From: Actinacidiphila oryziradicis
GTDB lineage: Bacteria > Actinomycetota > Actinomycetes > Streptomycetales > Streptomycetaceae
NCBI RefSeq assembly: GCF_005047355.1
Contig: NZ_SUMC01000002.1
Span: 62,001 to 126,000 of the forward strand
Length of the DNA stretch: 64,000 nt
Reading direction: 5' to 3'
The notes under the pieces were generated by a model. That model saw only the letters and a program-made list of their open reading frames with translations, did not search any database and was not told the origin of the DNA. Shown in pieces: positions 29,602 through 39,230 of the stretch; within the stretch, counting starts at the first letter, position 1, and each line of letters starts with the position of its first letter. The translations under genes and the position numbers were made by a program.

Positions 29602-31445
29602 TCGACGGTCACCGACTTGGCGAGGTTGCGCGGCTGGTCCACTTCGTTGCCGCGCGCGGTGGCGAGTTCGCAGGCGAAGACCTGGAGGGGGACGGTGGCG
29701 ACGAGCGGCTGGAGCAGGACGGGGGTCTGCGGGACGCGCACGAGGTGGTCCGCGTACGGGACCACCGCCTCGTCACCCTCCTCGGCGATGACGATGGTCC
29801 GGGCCCCGCGTGCACGGATCTCCTGGATGTTGGAGACGATCTTGTCGTGCAGGACGGACCGCCCGCGCGGCGAGGGCACGACGACCACGACCGGCAGGTC
29901 GTCCTCGATGAGCGCGATCGGCCCGTGCTTCAGCTCGCCGGCGGCGAAGCCCTCGGCGTGCATATAGGCCAGTTCCTTGAGCTTGAGCGCACCCTCCAGG
30001 GCGACCGGGTATCCCACATGCCGCCCGAGGAAGAGGACCGTGTTCTTGTCTTTGAGCGAGCGCGCGAGCTCCCGCACCGGCTCCATGGTCTCGAGCACCT
30101 GCTCGACCTGCTTGGAGATGTCGGAGAGCTCGCGGATCACGGAGAGGATCTCGTCGCCCCACTTGGTGCCGCGTACCTGCCCGAGGTAAAGCGCCACCAG
30201 ATAGCAGGCGACGACCTGCGTGAGGAACGCCTTCGTCGAGGCCACGGCGACTTCCGGCCCGGCGTGCGTATATAGCACGGCGTCCGATTCGCGCGGGATG
30301 GTCGAGCCGTTCGTATTGCAGATGGCCAGCACCTTGGAGCCCTGTTCGCGGGCGTGCCGGAGCGCCATGAGGGTGTCCATGGTCTCGCCGGACTGGCTGA
30401 TGGCGACGACGAGGGTCCGCTGGTCGAGGATCGGGTCGCGGTAGCGGAACTCGCTGGCGAGTTCGACCTCGCAGGGCACCCGCGTCCAGTGCTCGATGGC
30501 GTACTTGGCGATCATCCCGGCGTGGAAGGCTGTTCCGCAGGCGACTATCACGACCTTGTCGATCTCGCGGAGTACGTGGTCGGGGATACGGACCTCATCC
30601 AGGGCGAGGCTGCCGGAGGCGTCGATCCGCCCGAGGAGGGTGTCGGCGACGGCCTTGGGCTGCTCGGCGATCTCCTTGAGCATGAAGTAGTCGTAGCCGC
30701 CCTTCTCGGCGGCGGACGCGTCCCAGGTGACGTGGTACGGCCGCACTTCGGCCGGCTTGCCGTCGAAGTCCGTGACCGTCACGCCCTCCCGGCGCAGCTC
30801 CACGACCTGGTCCTGGCCGAGCTCGATCGCCTCGCGGGTGTGCGCGATGAAGGCGGCGACGTCGGAGGCGAGGAAGTTCTCGCCCTGGCCGACTCCGACG
30901 ACGAGCGGGGAGTTGCGGCGGGCACCGACCACCACATCCGGCTCGTCCGCGTGCACCGCGACCAGGGTGAAGGCGCCGTCAAGACGGCGGCAGACCTGCC
31001 GCATGGCCTCGGCGAGGTCGCCGCAGGAGGAGAAGTTCTCGGCGAGGAGGTGCGAGACGACCTCGGTGTCGGTCTCGGAGGCGAGGACGTGACCCCGTTC
31101 GGCGAGCTCCGCCCGCAGCGCGGCGAAGTTCTCGATGATGCCGTTGTGGACGACGGCGACCCGGCCGGCGTTGTCGAGGTGCGGATGCGCGTTGGCGTCG
31201 GTGGGGCCGCCATGGGTGGCCCAGCGGGTGTGGCCGATACCGGCGGGGCCGGTGGGCAGCGGACGCTCCTCCAGCAGCGCCTGGAGGTTGGCCAGCTTGC
31301 CCGCCTTCTTGGCACCGGCGAGCCCGCCGTCGGCGAGAACGGCGACGCCCGCCGAGTCGTAGCCGCGGTACTCCAGCCGCTTCAGGCCTGCGATGACGAC
31401 GTCGAGGGCGGACTGGCCGCCTACGTAACCCACGATTCCACACAT
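29598..31445 (-). CDS. glmS: Glucosamine-6-phosphate synthase (isomerizing)
   Basis: It makes glucosamine 6-phosphate from fructose 6-phosphate and glutamine, the first step to UDP-GlcNAc. It has 615 residues: an N-terminal Ntn glutaminase domain with Cys1 after Met removal (CGIVGYVGG), [18 protein letters not shown] and HNGIIEN. Two SIS isomerase domains follow ([50 protein letters not shown]). The C-terminus reads [19 protein letters not shown], as in the family. Divergent from coaA. Confidence 0.97.
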   Translation of the reverse strand: MCGIVGYVGGQSALDVVIAGLKRLEYRGYDSAGVAVLADGGLAGAKKAGKLANLQALLEERPLPTGPAGIGHTRWATHGGPTDANAHPHLDNAGRVAVVHNGIIENFAALRAELAERGHVLASETDTEVVSHLLAENFSSCGDLAEAMRQVCRRLDGAFTLVAVHADEPDVVVGARRNSPLVVGVGQGENFLASDVAAFIAHTREAIELGQDQVVELRREGVTVTDFDGKPAEVRPYHVTWDASAAEKGGYDYFMLKEIAEQPKAVADTLLGRIDASGSLALDEVRIPDHVLREIDKVVIVACGTAFHAGMIAKYAIEHWTRVPCEVELASEFRYRDPILDQRTLVVAISQSGETMDTLMALRHAREQGSKVLAICNTNGSTIPRESDAVLYTHAGPEVAVASTKAFLTQVVACYLVALYLGQVRGTKWGDEILSVIRELSDISKQVEQVLETMEPVRELARSLKDKNTVLFLGRHVGYPVALEGALKLKELAYMHAEGFAAGELKHGPIALIEDDLPVVVVVPSPRGRSVLHDKIVSNIQEIRARGARTIVIAEEGDEAVVPYADHLVRVPQTPVLLQPLVATVPLQVFACELATARGNEVDQPRNLAKSVTVE

Positions 31446-31533
31446 GACGGTCAGCCTAGGCCGTGTGCGGCACCGCGCGCCGACCCCCGGCGTCAGCCCC
31501 GTGCCGCCCGGCCGGACAATGGTGGCCGTGCCC

Positions 31534-32511
31534 ATGACCGACCAGCACCAGCGCCGCGTGGATGTCACCCCGTTCGTGGACCTCACCCGCGCGGAGTGGA
31601 GTGCCCTGCGCGACCGGACCCCGCTGCCACTGACCGCCGCTGAGGTCGAGCGGCTGCGGGGCCTCGGCGACGTGGTGGACCTGGATGAGGTCCGCGACAT
31701 CTACCTGCCGCTCTCCCGGCTGCTCAATCTCTACGTCGGTGCCACCAGCGGCCTGCGCGGCGCCCTCAACACCTTCCTCGGCGACGCCGGGAACGGCCAC
31801 GGTGCCCAGGCCGGCACCCCCTTCGTCATAGGCGTCGCCGGCAGCGTGGCCGTCGGCAAGTCGACCGTCGCCCGCATCCTCCAGGCAGTGCTGGCCCGCT
31901 GGCCCGAACACCCGCGCGTCGAGCTGGTCACCACCGACGGCTTCCTGCTGCCCAAGGCGGAACTGCTGCGCCGCGGGCTGATGTCGCGGAAGGGTTTCCC
32001 CGAGTCCTACGACCGCCGGGCGCTGACGCGCTTTGTCGCGGACGTGAAGTCCGGCAAGGACGAGGTGACCGCGCCCGTCTACTCCCACCTGATCTACGAC
32101 ATCGTCCCCGACGAGCGGCTCGTGGTGCGCAGGCCCGACATCCTCATCGTCGAAGGGCTCAATGTGCTCCAGCCCGCGCTGCCGGGCAAGGACGGCCTGA
32201 CCCGGGTCGGGCTGGCGGACTTCTTCGACTTCAGCGTCTATGTGGACGCGCGCACCGAGGACATCGAGCAGTGGTATCTCACCCGGTTCCGCAAGCTGCG
32301 CGAGACGGCCTTCCAGAACCCGCTCTCGTACTTCCACAAGTACACAAAGGTGTCGGAGGAGGAGGCGCTGGAGTACGGCCGTATGACGTGGCGCACCATC
32401 AACCTGCCGAATCTGCAGCAGAATGTGCTGCCCACCCGGGGGCGGGCGACGCTCGTGCTCCGCAAGGGGCCGGATCACAAGGTGCGGCGGCTGTCGCTGC
32501 GCAAGCTGTAG
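31534..32511 (+). CDS. coaA: Pantothenate kinase type I
   Basis: First step of coenzyme A synthesis: ATP-dependent phosphorylation of pantothenate, feedback-inhibited by CoA. It has 325 residues. The P-loop is [43 protein letters not shown] and VEGLNVLQ follow, all PanK-I signatures. No Shine-Dalgarno is seen; GTG at 31528 and ATG at 31519 are in-frame alternatives, and the message may be leaderless. It is divergent from glmS. A decayed DUF389 gene follows directly. Confidence 0.95.
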   Translation: MTDQHQRRVDVTPFVDLTRAEWSALRDRTPLPLTAAEVERLRGLGDVVDLDEVRDIYLPLSRLLNLYVGATSGLRGALNTFLGDAGNGHGAQAGTPFVIGVAGSVAVGKSTVARILQAVLARWPEHPRVELVTTDGFLLPKAELLRRGLMSRKGFPESYDRRALTRFVADVKSGKDEVTAPVYSHLIYDIVPDERLVVRRPDILIVEGLNVLQPALPGKDGLTRVGLADFFDFSVYVDARTEDIEQWYLTRFRKLRETAFQNPLSYFHKYTKVSEEEALEYGRMTWRTINLPNLQQNVLPTRGRATLVLRKGPDHKVRRLSLRKL

Positions 32512-32880
32512 CCCCCCCGGCCGCACGGACGAAGTCATCGCTCTCGTCGAGCGGACCATCGGCCCGCCGGGGACGTGGTCACGTGCGACGTCGCCCGGGA
32601 GGCGGCCGGCGAACCGCTGGCCGGATTGCGGGCGCCGGGCATCGCGGCGCACGGGTCGATCGCGATGGAAAGCATCGGCCTGGTCCTCTGGGAGTCGCTC
32701 ACCGACGCCGCCGGCGACGATGCTCGCGGCCTGCGGGGTGCTGCTGGACAGCGCGACCCTGATCGTGGGTGCCAGGTGGTGGGTCCGGAGTCCGGGCCGC
32801 TGGCGGGGATCGTGCTCGCGGGCACGCTCACGCTGCTCGCCCAGAAGTGGCTCTGGGCGAGGCAGCGCGCCACCGGCTGA
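32512..32880 (+). pseudogene. Decayed DUF389-family membrane protein gene
   Basis: Pieces of a DUF389 protein lie in order but in alternating frames. First comes TDEVIALVERTIG (frame of 32423), then VVTCDVAREAAGEPLAGLRAPG...VLWESLTDA (frame of 32575). Next is TMLAACGVLLDSATLIVGA (first frame again), then GPESGPLAGIVLAGTLTLLAQKW (second frame). The start codon and the long central membrane region are missing. At least three frameshifts and an internal deletion are implied. Identification rests on recall of DUF389 sequences. Confidence 0.65.
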
Positions 32881-32888
32881 CGGGCGGT

Positions 32889-33150
32889 CTAGGGCCTGTC
32901 CGGCCGATCTCCGTGGGAGAAGGAGCGGGGTCTGGCGCCTGTGATCGCAAGGCGGAGGTGGGGGCACCTCCCAGCGGTAGCTGGGGGAGGAGGCGACGCG
33001 ATGGGGGTCCCCCCTGCTCGAGCGGAGCCGAGAGCTTGGTGGGGGCACCTCCCGGACGGAGTCTGGGGGAGAGTCGTCGACTGACGACAACGCCGCGAGC
33101 GCTGGTGCCAGGGCACGCGACGCCGCGGAGATCGGCCGGACAGGCCCTAG
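32889..33150. mobile_element. MITE-like element, copy C (full length)
   Basis: A 254-bp element (32893-33146) flanked by perfect CTAG duplications (32889-32892 and 33147-33150). The terminal inverted repeats are identical for at least 20 bp (GGCCTGTCCGGCCGATCTCC). The interior holds two hairpin repeats of the gggggcacctccc type (about 32959-32989 and 33038-33073) and the gtcgtcgactgacgac segment shared with copy B. It has no ORF of its own. The right-hand CTAG supplies the stop codon of glmM. Confidence 0.85.
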
Positions 33151-34505
33151 CCCAGCGCGCTCTTGACGACGTCCGCCAGGCGTCCGGCCACCGCACGGGC
33201 GTGGTCGATGTCCGCGGCCTCGACCATGACCCGTACGAGGGGCTCCGTCCCGGAGGACCGCAGCAGGACCCGTCCGGTGGAGCCGAGTTCGGCCTCGGCC
33301 TCGGCCACGGCGGCGGTCAGCTCGGGCGAGGAGGCGACCCGGGACTTGTCGACGTCACGTACGTTGATGAGCACTTGGGGCAGCCGCCGCATGACGGCGG
33401 CCAGCTCGTCGAGGGGCCGTCCCGTGGCGACGACCCGGGCGGCGAGCATGAGGCCGGTGAGGGTGCCGTCGCCGGTCGTGGCGTGGTCGAGGATGATGAC
33501 GTGGCCGGACTGCTCGCCGCCGAGCGCGTAGCCCTGGGCTTTCATCTCCTCCAGCACATAGCGGTCGCCGACCGCGGTCTGCACCAGGTCGATGCCTTCG
33601 CGCTCCATCGCCAGCTTGAAGCCGAGGTTGGACATGACGGTGCCGACGACGGTGTTCTTGCGCAGCCCGCCCGCCTCGCGCAGCGCCAGCGCCAGCACGG
33701 CCAGGATCTGGTCGCCGTCGACCTCCTCGCCCTTGGCGTCCACGGCGAGGCAGCGGTCGGCGTCACCGTCGTGGGCGATGCCGAGGTCGGCGCCGTGGTC
33801 GACGACGGCGGCCTTGAGCAGGTCCAGATGGGTGGACCCGCAGCCGTCGTTGATGTTGAGGCCGTCCGGGTCCGTGCCGATGGTGACGATCTCCGCGCCG
33901 GCCCGGGTGAAAGCCTCCGGGGAGACCCGGGCGGCGGCGCCGTGTGCCTCGTCCAGGACGACCTTGAGTCCGTCCAGGCGGTTGGGGAGTACGGCGACGA
34001 GGTGGGCGACGTAGCGGTCGAAGCCCTCGTCGTACGCCTTCACGCGGCCGACCCCGGCGCCGGTCGGTCTGTCCCAGGGCTCACCGGCCGCGTGCGAGTG
34101 GTACGTGTCCTCGATACGGTCCTCCAGCTCGTCGGCGAGCTTCTGCCCGCCCCGGGCGAAGAACTTGACGCCGTTGTCCGGCATCGCGTTGTGGCTCGCG
34201 GAGAGCATCACACCGAGGTCGGCGCCCAGCGCACCGGTGAGATACGCCACCGCCGGGGTGGGCAGCACACCGACCCGCAGGACGTCCACGCCGGCGCTCG
34301 CGAGGCCCGCCACTACGGCGGCCTCCAGGAACTCCCCGGACGCCCGCGGATCACGCCCGACCACGGCCACCGGCCGATGGCCCGCGAACGTGCCCGCCTC
34401 GGCCAGCACATGCGCCGCCGCGACCGACAAGCCGAGCGCCAGCTCCGCCGTCAGATCCGCGTTGGCGACGCCGCGCACGCCGTCCGTACCGAAGAGTCGT
34501 CCCAC
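33147..34505 (-). CDS. glmM: Phosphoglucosamine mutase
   Basis: It converts glucosamine 6-phosphate to glucosamine 1-phosphate, the step after GlmS toward UDP-GlcNAc. It has 452 residues: [15 protein letters not shown] at the N-terminus, the phospho-serine loop [11 protein letters not shown] with Ser104, the metal site DGDADRC, the sugar-binding GGEQSGHVI and the C-terminal phosphate loop [15 protein letters not shown] start with GGAGGT 6 nt before it replaces the longer open frame. The TAG stop is part of the CTAG target of MITE copy C. Confidence 0.97.
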   Translation of the reverse strand: MGRLFGTDGVRGVANADLTAELALGLSVAAAHVLAEAGTFAGHRPVAVVGRDPRASGEFLEAAVVAGLASAGVDVLRVGVLPTPAVAYLTGALGADLGVMLSASHNAMPDNGVKFFARGGQKLADELEDRIEDTYHSHAAGEPWDRPTGAGVGRVKAYDEGFDRYVAHLVAVLPNRLDGLKVVLDEAHGAAARVSPEAFTRAGAEIVTIGTDPDGLNINDGCGSTHLDLLKAAVVDHGADLGIAHDGDADRCLAVDAKGEEVDGDQILAVLALALREAGGLRKNTVVGTVMSNLGFKLAMEREGIDLVQTAVGDRYVLEEMKAQGYALGGEQSGHVIILDHATTGDGTLTGLMLAARVVATGRPLDELAAVMRRLPQVLINVRDVDKSRVASSPELTAAVAEAEAELGSTGRVLLRSSGTEPLVRVMVEAADIDHARAVAGRLADVVKSALG

Positions 34506-34597
34506 TGTTGTACCTCCGAGATTGCCGATCCTGGGCGTCTGCACCAGATTCACTGGCTTCAGCTGGCTTCACCAGATATACGCCCTGAGCCCCGAAA

Positions 34598-34642
34598 CGC
34601 GTACGCCCCGGAGAAGCACAATGTGCCTCCGGGGCGTACGCG
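34598..34642 (-). terminator. Terminator of rplM-rpsI
   Basis: A 16-bp perfect stem (34598-34613 with 34627-34642, containing GTACGCCCCGGAG). The loop can itself pair as GCAC/GTGC. It stands 10 bp after the rpsI stop. Confidence 0.85.
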
Positions 34643-34651
34643 ATAGCGTGC

Positions 34652-35152
34652 TTAGCGCTTGCTGTACTGCGGAGCCTTACGGGCCTTCTTCAGACCGGCC
34701 TTCTTGCGCTCGACCGTACGGTCGTCGCGGGTGAGGAAGCCGGCCTTCTTGAGCGCGGCGCGGTTGTTGTCCACGTCCGCCTCGTTCAGGGCGCGGGCCA
34801 CGCCGTGGCGCAGGGCGCCGGCCTGGCCGGAGATGCCGCCGCCGCTGATGCGGGCGACGACGTCGTAGCGGTTGTCGAGCTCAAGGATCTTGAACGGCTC
34901 GTTGACTGCCTGCTGGTGCACCTTGTTGGGGAAGTAGCCCTCAAGGGTACGACCGTTGATCTTCCACTTGCCGGAGCCCGGCACGATGCGGACGCGCGCG
35001 ATGGACTCCTTGCGGCGGCCGGTGCCGGCAGCCGGCTGCGGGTCGCCGAAGCGGCCCACGAGAGACTCGGAGGTGTACTCCTCCGGGATCTCGATGTTCT
35101 CGACGATCTCGCCGTCCTCGACGACGGGGGCCTCAGCGGTGGTCTCAGCCAC
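34652..35152 (-). CDS. rpsI: 30S ribosomal protein S9
   Basis: Small-subunit protein near the P site. It has 166 residues with an acidic N-terminal extension ([20 protein letters not shown]) ahead of the conserved [17 protein letters not shown]. The C-terminal [12 protein letters not shown] tail contacts P-site tRNA. Second gene of the rplM-rpsI operon. Confidence 0.97.
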   Translation of the reverse strand: MAETTAEAPVVEDGEIVENIEIPEEYTSESLVGRFGDPQPAAGTGRRKESIARVRIVPGSGKWKINGRTLEGYFPNKVHQQAVNEPFKILELDNRYDVVARISGGGISGQAGALRHGVARALNEADVDNNRAALKKAGFLTRDDRTVERKKAGLKKARKAPQYSKR

Positions 35153-35193
35153 GATTCTCCTCAGATTGCTTTCTGTGATGTTGGTGGCTGGGA

Positions 35194-35646
35194 CTAGCCC
35201 TGCGCGACCTGGCTGATCTCGAACGGCACCGGCTGCTGGGCAGCGTGCGGGTGATCCGGGCCCGAGTAGACCTTCAGCTTCGAGAGCATCTGACGGCCCA
35301 GGGTGTTCTTGGGGACCATGCCCTTGATGGCCTTCTCGACGGCCTTCTCCGGGTTCTTGTCCAGGAGCTCGTCGTAGCGGACGGACCGCAGACCGCCCGG
35401 GAAGCCGGAGTGGCGGTAGGCGAGCTTCTGGGTCCGCTTGTTGCCGGACAGGTGCACCTTGTCGGCGTTGATGATGATGACGAAGTCACCCGTGTCAACG
35501 TGCGGCGCGTAAATCGGCTTGTGCTTGCCCCGGAGGAGGTTCGCGGCCTGAGTGGCCAGACGGCCCAGGACAACGTCCTGCGCGTCAATGACGTGCCACT
35601 GGCGCTGGACATCGCCGGGCTTGGGGCTGAACGTACGCGCGGTCAT
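35194..35646 (-). CDS. rplM: 50S ribosomal protein L13
   Basis: Early-assembling 23S rRNA-binding protein. The 150 residues include [35 protein letters not shown] (two adjoining family blocks) and [19 protein letters not shown]. It is first in the operon, 41 bp upstream of rpsI, with a vegetative promoter about 175 bp ahead. Confidence 0.97.
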   Translation of the reverse strand: MTARTFSPKPGDVQRQWHVIDAQDVVLGRLATQAANLLRGKHKPIYAPHVDTGDFVIIINADKVHLSGNKRTQKLAYRHSGFPGGLRSVRYDELLDKNPEKAVEKAIKGMVPKNTLGRQMLSKLKVYSGPDHPHAAQQPVPFEISQVAQG

Positions 35647-35819
35647 AGCCTTCGCTTCTTCAGTGAGTGAGTCCTGACAAGGCCACCTGGACGATCACGA
35701 CAGCCTTGACGAGATACGGGGACGCAACCCGCAGCCCATCGCTGGATCATCGGCCCGGTGGACCGGCGTAACGGCCTCTCACGTGAGAACGAGCAAGCCA
35801 ATACGCATAACGAACTCGC

Positions 35820-35849
35820 AGAATACCCGCCCGGCCCCGGACGGGTCAA
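35820..35849 (-). promoter_or_regulatory. Promoter for rplM-rpsI
   Basis: Minus strand TTGACC (35844-35849), 18-bp spacer, TATTCT (35820-35825): a near-consensus vegetative promoter. The leader would be about 165 nt. The remaining 35850-36127 shows no gene, only GC-rich sequence with repeat fragments. Confidence 0.65.
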
Positions 35850-36127
35850 AACGCGCTCCGCCACAGCACTCAACGGCGGACTCCTCCGCCGCGCCGGGGC
35901 GCCCGGCGCCACACCTGGCCGCGGGCCTGACCGGCACCCCAGCCGCGCCCTCGCCGGGCACCCGGGCCCGGGGCACGGGCGCGGCACCCCCGCCGGCGGC
36001 GCGGCCGGTTCAGCACCGCCGGGCTGCGCTGTCGCGCCTCGCGGCGTCGCGGCGTCGCGGCGGAATCCGGGCGCGCCCGGCGCCACAGGCGGCCGGAGGG
36101 GGCTCGGGGCGCCGGACGAACGGCGCC

Positions 36128-37402
36128 CTACGGGCCGGGCGGCCCCGTCTTCTCGAGCCCGCCCGGCGTTTGAGGGCGAGACGTCAGCCCGTCGGGCTCC
36201 TGAGGACACAGGGGCGGGCCGGCGGGGGAAGCCCGCCGCAGGCGGACGGGCCGCACCGGCACCGCGCACCGCCACGCGAGCACGGCCGCGAGGCCGCAGA
36301 ACATGGCCGCGTCCTTGAAGGCACGCCGGGTAAGCGGCGTCACATACGGCCAGTCGATCACCGGGATCTGCGGAACCAGCGCGATCCAGAACCAGGGCGT
36401 ACGGGCTGCCGAGCCCGGCACCACCACGGAGGCGAGCAATGGAAGGAGCACGACGAGGACGTAGTGGTCGAAGGAGGGCCGCGAGACGAGGAAAGCGGAA
36501 AGCATCAGCATGGTGCCGGTTTCCACAACGCGCATCGGCGTGTCGTCCGCCCGCCGCCAGCGCCGCCAGGCGCACCACACGCCTACGGCGGCGACGGCCA
36601 TCGCGAACGCCAGCGCCAGGCCCCGCGGCACCCCCAGCCGTGGCAGCACGGCACCCAGCGAAGCGTCGTACAGCCCGGCGAAGGGATCCTGCCCCCGCAG
36701 CAGAAAAGGCACCGTACGCGTGAAGAAGTAACCGGGGTGCGGGATCGCGAGCGCCGCCGCCACGGACCCCGCCGCCGGGATCGCCACGGCCACCGCGAGC
36801 GCCCGCCAGCGCCCGGCGAAGACGAAGAGCAGCGCGAAGGGCACCAGCATCGGCTTGACCGCGACCGCCGCCCCGATCACGGCCCCCGCCGCGACCCACC
36901 GTGCCCGCACCACCAGCAGCAGCGCGAGCGGCAGCGCGGCGACCGAGACCGCCGTCCAGTTGCCCAGCAGCAGCAGGTTCCGGAACGGCGCGAAGTACGC
37001 CAGCCCGCCCGCGCCCAGCACCGCGAGCCGGCTCCCGGCCCAGACGCCGAAGATCCGCAGGGAACACCACCAGCCGCCCAGCACCAGCCCAGCCACCCCC
37101 ACCGGCACCACCGCCCGCAGCACCCGGTCCGGCAGCAGCGCCTCCGGTACCGCCGCCAGCACCGCGCTGGGCAGATAGAGGAACCGCTTGTCCGCGTACG
37201 GCGACCCCCCGTCCAGGAAGCTGCGGGCGGCCCGCACCACAAAGGCGTTGTCCATCCCCCCGGAGTGGCTGCGCCGGTACACCTCCAGCACCGCCGCCAC
37301 CAGCACTGCGGCGGCAGCCGCCCGTACAGGCCAGGAAGCCGGCCGTAGCAGCCAGCCCACCCCGCCCGTCTTGTCCGCGTCCATACGGATCAGGCCATCC
37401 AT
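36128..37402 (-). CDS. GT-C membrane glycosyltransferase (GT87/DUF2029-like)
   Basis: 424 residues with about nine to ten hydrophobic helices. It probably uses polyprenyl-phosphate mannose (or arabinose) as donor outside the membrane. The region SHSGGMDNAFVVRAARSFLDGGSPYADKRFLY holds acidic residues in the first extracellular loop, as in GT-C enzymes. GNWTAVSVAALPLALLL and SFDHYVLVVLLPLL are membrane segments. The last roughly 30 residues (PLCPQEPDGLTSRPQTPGG and beyond) are encoded by dispersed intergenic repeat, so the native C-terminus was probably replaced. The start at 37402 (MDGLIRMDADK) is uncertain by a few codons. Confidence 0.8.
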   Translation of the reverse strand: MDGLIRMDADKTGGVGWLLRPASWPVRAAAAAVLVAAVLEVYRRSHSGGMDNAFVVRAARSFLDGGSPYADKRFLYLPSAVLAAVPEALLPDRVLRAVVPVGVAGLVLGGWWCSLRIFGVWAGSRLAVLGAGGLAYFAPFRNLLLLGNWTAVSVAALPLALLLVVRARWVAAGAVIGAAVAVKPMLVPFALLFVFAGRWRALAVAVAIPAAGSVAAALAIPHPGYFFTRTVPFLLRGQDPFAGLYDASLGAVLPRLGVPRGLALAFAMAVAAVGVWCAWRRWRRADDTPMRVVETGTMLMLSAFLVSRPSFDHYVLVVLLPLLASVVVPGSAARTPWFWIALVPQIPVIDWPYVTPLTRRAFKDAAMFCGLAAVLAWRCAVPVRPVRLRRASPAGPPLCPQEPDGLTSRPQTPGGLEKTGPPGP

Positions 37403-37455
37403 ACGACTCAGGCTAGGTGGCCGCCGACCAGCTCCCCGGCGCGACACGAGCGCGC

Positions 37456-37493
37456 CGGGGCCCAGCCGCCCGGGGCCGGACGGCTGGGCCCCG
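37456..37493 (-). terminator. Terminator of the ABC-F gene
   Basis: Perfect 13-bp stem CGGGGCCCAGCCG/CGGCTGGGCCCCG with a 12-nt loop, 16 bp past the stop codon. Confidence 0.8.
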
Positions 37494-37508
37494 GGGCGAA
37501 GACGGCCC

Positions 37509-39128
37509 CTACCGCTCGCGCGCCACCCGCCGCTCGTCCCACACCGGCTCGGTCGACTCCCGTACCAACCCGTCCGACCCGAAGACCAGATACCGGTCGA
37601 AGGTCCGCGCGAACCACCGGTCGTGCGTCACCGCCAGCACCGTCCCGTCGTACGCCTCAAGGCCGTCCTGCAACGCCTCCGCGCTCTCCAGGTCGAGGTT
37701 GTCCGTCGGCTCGTCCAGCAGCAGCGCGGTGGTCCCCGCCAGTTCGAGCAGCAGGATCTGGAAGCGCGCCTGCTGCCCGCCCGACAGATTCCCGAAGAGC
37801 TGGTCCCCCTGGCCCTCCAGTTCGTACCGCCGCAGGGCCCCCATCGCCTTGCCGCGGTCCCGGGCGTGCTCGGTCCACAGGATGTCGACGAGGGTGCGCC
37901 CCTGAAGCTCCGGATGCGCGTGGGTCTGCGCGAAGTGCCCGGGCACCACCCGCGCGCCGAGCTTCCACTCCCCCGAGTGCCGCACCGGCTCCCCCGCCAG
38001 CAGCCGCAGGAAGTGCGACTTCCCCGAGCCGTTCGACCCCAGCACCGCCACCCGTTCCCCGTAGAAAACCTCCAGGTCGAACGGCTGCATCAGCCCCGTC
38101 AGCTCCAGCCCCTTGCAGGTCACGGCCCGGATCCCGGTGCGGCCGCCCTGGAGCCGCATCTTGATGTCCTGCTCACGCGGCGGCTCCGGCGGCGGGCCGA
38201 TCTCCTCGAACTTCCGCAGCCGGGTCTGCGCGGCGGCGTAGCGCGAGGCCATGTCGGGGCTGATGGCGGCCTGCTGCCGCAGCCGGAACACCAGCTGCTT
38301 CAGCTTGGTGTGCTCCTCCTCCCAACGCCGCCGCAGCTCCTCGAAGCGCGCGAAGCGTTCCTTGCGTGCCTGGTGGTACGTCTCGAATCCGGCGCCGTGC
38401 ACCCACACGTCGGACCCCGAGGCTCCCGGCTCGACGCTCACGATCTTCTCCGCCGACCGTGCCAGCAGTTCCCGGTCGTGGCTGACGAAGAGCACCGTCT
38501 TCTTCGTCTCGCGCAGCCGTTCCTCAAGCCATCGCTTGCCGGGTACGTCCAGATAGTTGTCCGGCTCGTCCAGGAGCAGCACCTCGTCCGTGCCGCGCAG
38601 CAGAGCCTCCAGTACGAGCCGTTTCTGCTCGCCGCCCGAGAGGGTCTTCACCTCGCGCCACTGGGCCCGCTCGTACGGGACGCCCAGCGCGGCCATGGTG
38701 CACATGTCCCATACCGTCTCGGCCTCGTAGCCGCGTACCTCCGCCCAGTCGCTGAGGGACTGGGCGTACTCCATCTGCGCGGCCTCGTCGTCCTGCGCGA
38801 GGATCGCGAGTTCGGCGGCGTCCACCGCCTTCGCGGCCTCACGGATACGGGGGTGGGCCACGGACACCAGCAGGTCCCGTACGGTCCGGTCGTCCCGCAC
38901 CGACCCGACGAACTGCGGCATCACCCCCAGGCCGCCGCTCACCTTCACCGTGCCGCCGTGCGGTTTCAGCTCCCCCGCGATCAGCCGCAGCAGCGTCGTC
39001 TTCCCCGCGCCGTTCGCCCCGACCAGGGCCACCGCGGCGCCTTCTCCCACCCGGAACGAGACGTCGCCGAGCAGCACCCGCCCGTCCGGCAGGTAGTACT
39101 CCAGATGTGCCGCCTCAACATGTCCCAT
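37509..39128 (-). CDS. ABC-F family ATPase
   Basis: 539 residues with two nucleotide-binding domains and no membrane helices. ABC-F proteins bind the ribosomal E site and act in translation rescue or antibiotic protection. NBD1 has Walker A GANGAGKTT, signature LSGGEQKR and Walker B VLLLDEPDNYLD. The charged inter-domain linker runs about residues 250-320 (FARFEELRRRWEEEHTKLK). NBD2 has GSNGSGKSHF, LSGGQQAR and LLLDEPTDNLD. The linker is of ordinary length; no drug specificity can be inferred. The ATG at 39128 gives MGHVEAAHLEYYL. Confidence 0.9.
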   Translation of the reverse strand: MGHVEAAHLEYYLPDGRVLLGDVSFRVGEGAAVALVGANGAGKTTLLRLIAGELKPHGGTVKVSGGLGVMPQFVGSVRDDRTVRDLLVSVAHPRIREAAKAVDAAELAILAQDDEAAQMEYAQSLSDWAEVRGYEAETVWDMCTMAALGVPYERAQWREVKTLSGGEQKRLVLEALLRGTDEVLLLDEPDNYLDVPGKRWLEERLRETKKTVLFVSHDRELLARSAEKIVSVEPGASGSDVWVHGAGFETYHQARKERFARFEELRRRWEEEHTKLKQLVFRLRQQAAISPDMASRYAAAQTRLRKFEEIGPPPEPPREQDIKMRLQGGRTGIRAVTCKGLELTGLMQPFDLEVFYGERVAVLGSNGSGKSHFLRLLAGEPVRHSGEWKLGARVVPGHFAQTHAHPELQGRTLVDILWTEHARDRGKAMGALRRYELEGQGDQLFGNLSGGQQARFQILLLELAGTTALLLDEPTDNLDLESAEALQDGLEAYDGTVLAVTHDRWFARTFDRYLVFGSDGLVRESTEPVWDERRVARER

Positions 39129-39230
39129 AGTCAACGATTCTCCCTGGGCACCGGCCCGCTCCCAACCGGATTTCACTGCCGGGGCCCAGGGGCCGCCCCA
39201 TCACCCCATCGGCCCAATATGATGCCCGCC

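Noticed and set aside
31456-33090. 544-codon minus-strand frame across coaA
   Set aside because: Antisense to coaA and starting in MITE copy C; the same false N-terminus appears at other copies of the repeat.
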